Assembly (NCBI GenBank): GCA_005884305.1
Contig: VAYL01000010.1
Span: forward strand, 1-5,111
DNA length: 5,111 bases
Origin: Actinomycetota bacterium
GTDB taxonomy: Bacteria; Actinomycetota; Thermoleophilia; Solirubrobacterales; 70-9
Direction of reading: 5' to 3'
Positions 5,099 to 5,111 of the stretch are shown piece after piece (position 1 is the stretch's first letter; each line of letters begins with the position of its first letter). The notes below the pieces were generated by a model. The model searched no databases. It saw only the letters and a list, made by a program, of their open reading frames with translations, and was not told the DNA's origin. Made by a program: the position numbers and the translations under genes.

Positions 5099-5111
5099 GG
5101 CCGCCGCGTGC

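Overview
The window is GC-rich, densely packed bacterial DNA, and every gene I can support lies on the minus strand. The caa3-type cytochrome oxidase genes, a SigB/SigF-type stress sigma factor with a CsbD-like partner, and the GTG/TTG start codons together suggest a high-GC actinobacterium. A Thermoleophilia/Solirubrobacterales-like lineage would fit, but that placement is inference.

Right end (about 4718-5098): a DUF2294/MpsC-family protein of unknown function. Its start lies close to the window edge and is uncertain. Next (about 4398-4717) is a stretch without a convincing gene. It holds a GTTT-N15-GGGTA promoter pointing at the sigma gene and a long leader. Then come a group-3 sigma-70 factor of the SigB/SigF family (3633-4397) and a 62-residue CsbD-like stress protein (3388-3576). 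The CsbD-like gene has its own GTTT-N16-GGGTA promoter, a perfect Shine-Dalgarno and a strong intrinsic terminator (11-bp perfect stem). The two promoters match the consensus recognised by SigB/SigF-type factors, so the segment reads as an autoregulated stress module: the sigma factor appears to drive itself and csbD.

Left two thirds (1-3256): a cytochrome c oxidase operon in the order subunit II (lipoprotein, CuA plus fused cytochrome c), subunit I, subunit III (cut by the left edge). Spacings are tight: 2 nt between II and I, and an ATGA overlap between I and III. Together the three make a caa3-type terminal oxidase that takes electrons through heme c and CuA to heme a and the heme a3/CuB site, reducing oxygen to water. 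Subunit I keeps all heme and CuB ligands, the cross-linked Tyr and the D-channel residues. It lacks the canonical K-channel lysine (Gln341) and a Mg-site histidine (Thr390), and subunit II lacks the usual K-channel entry glutamate. This is the most interesting biochemical observation. A degenerate third copy of the stress promoter (GTGATT-N13-GGGTAT) lies upstream of the oxidase operon and may connect the two halves of the window.

No tRNA, rRNA, CRISPR array, insertion sequence or phage feature was seen.
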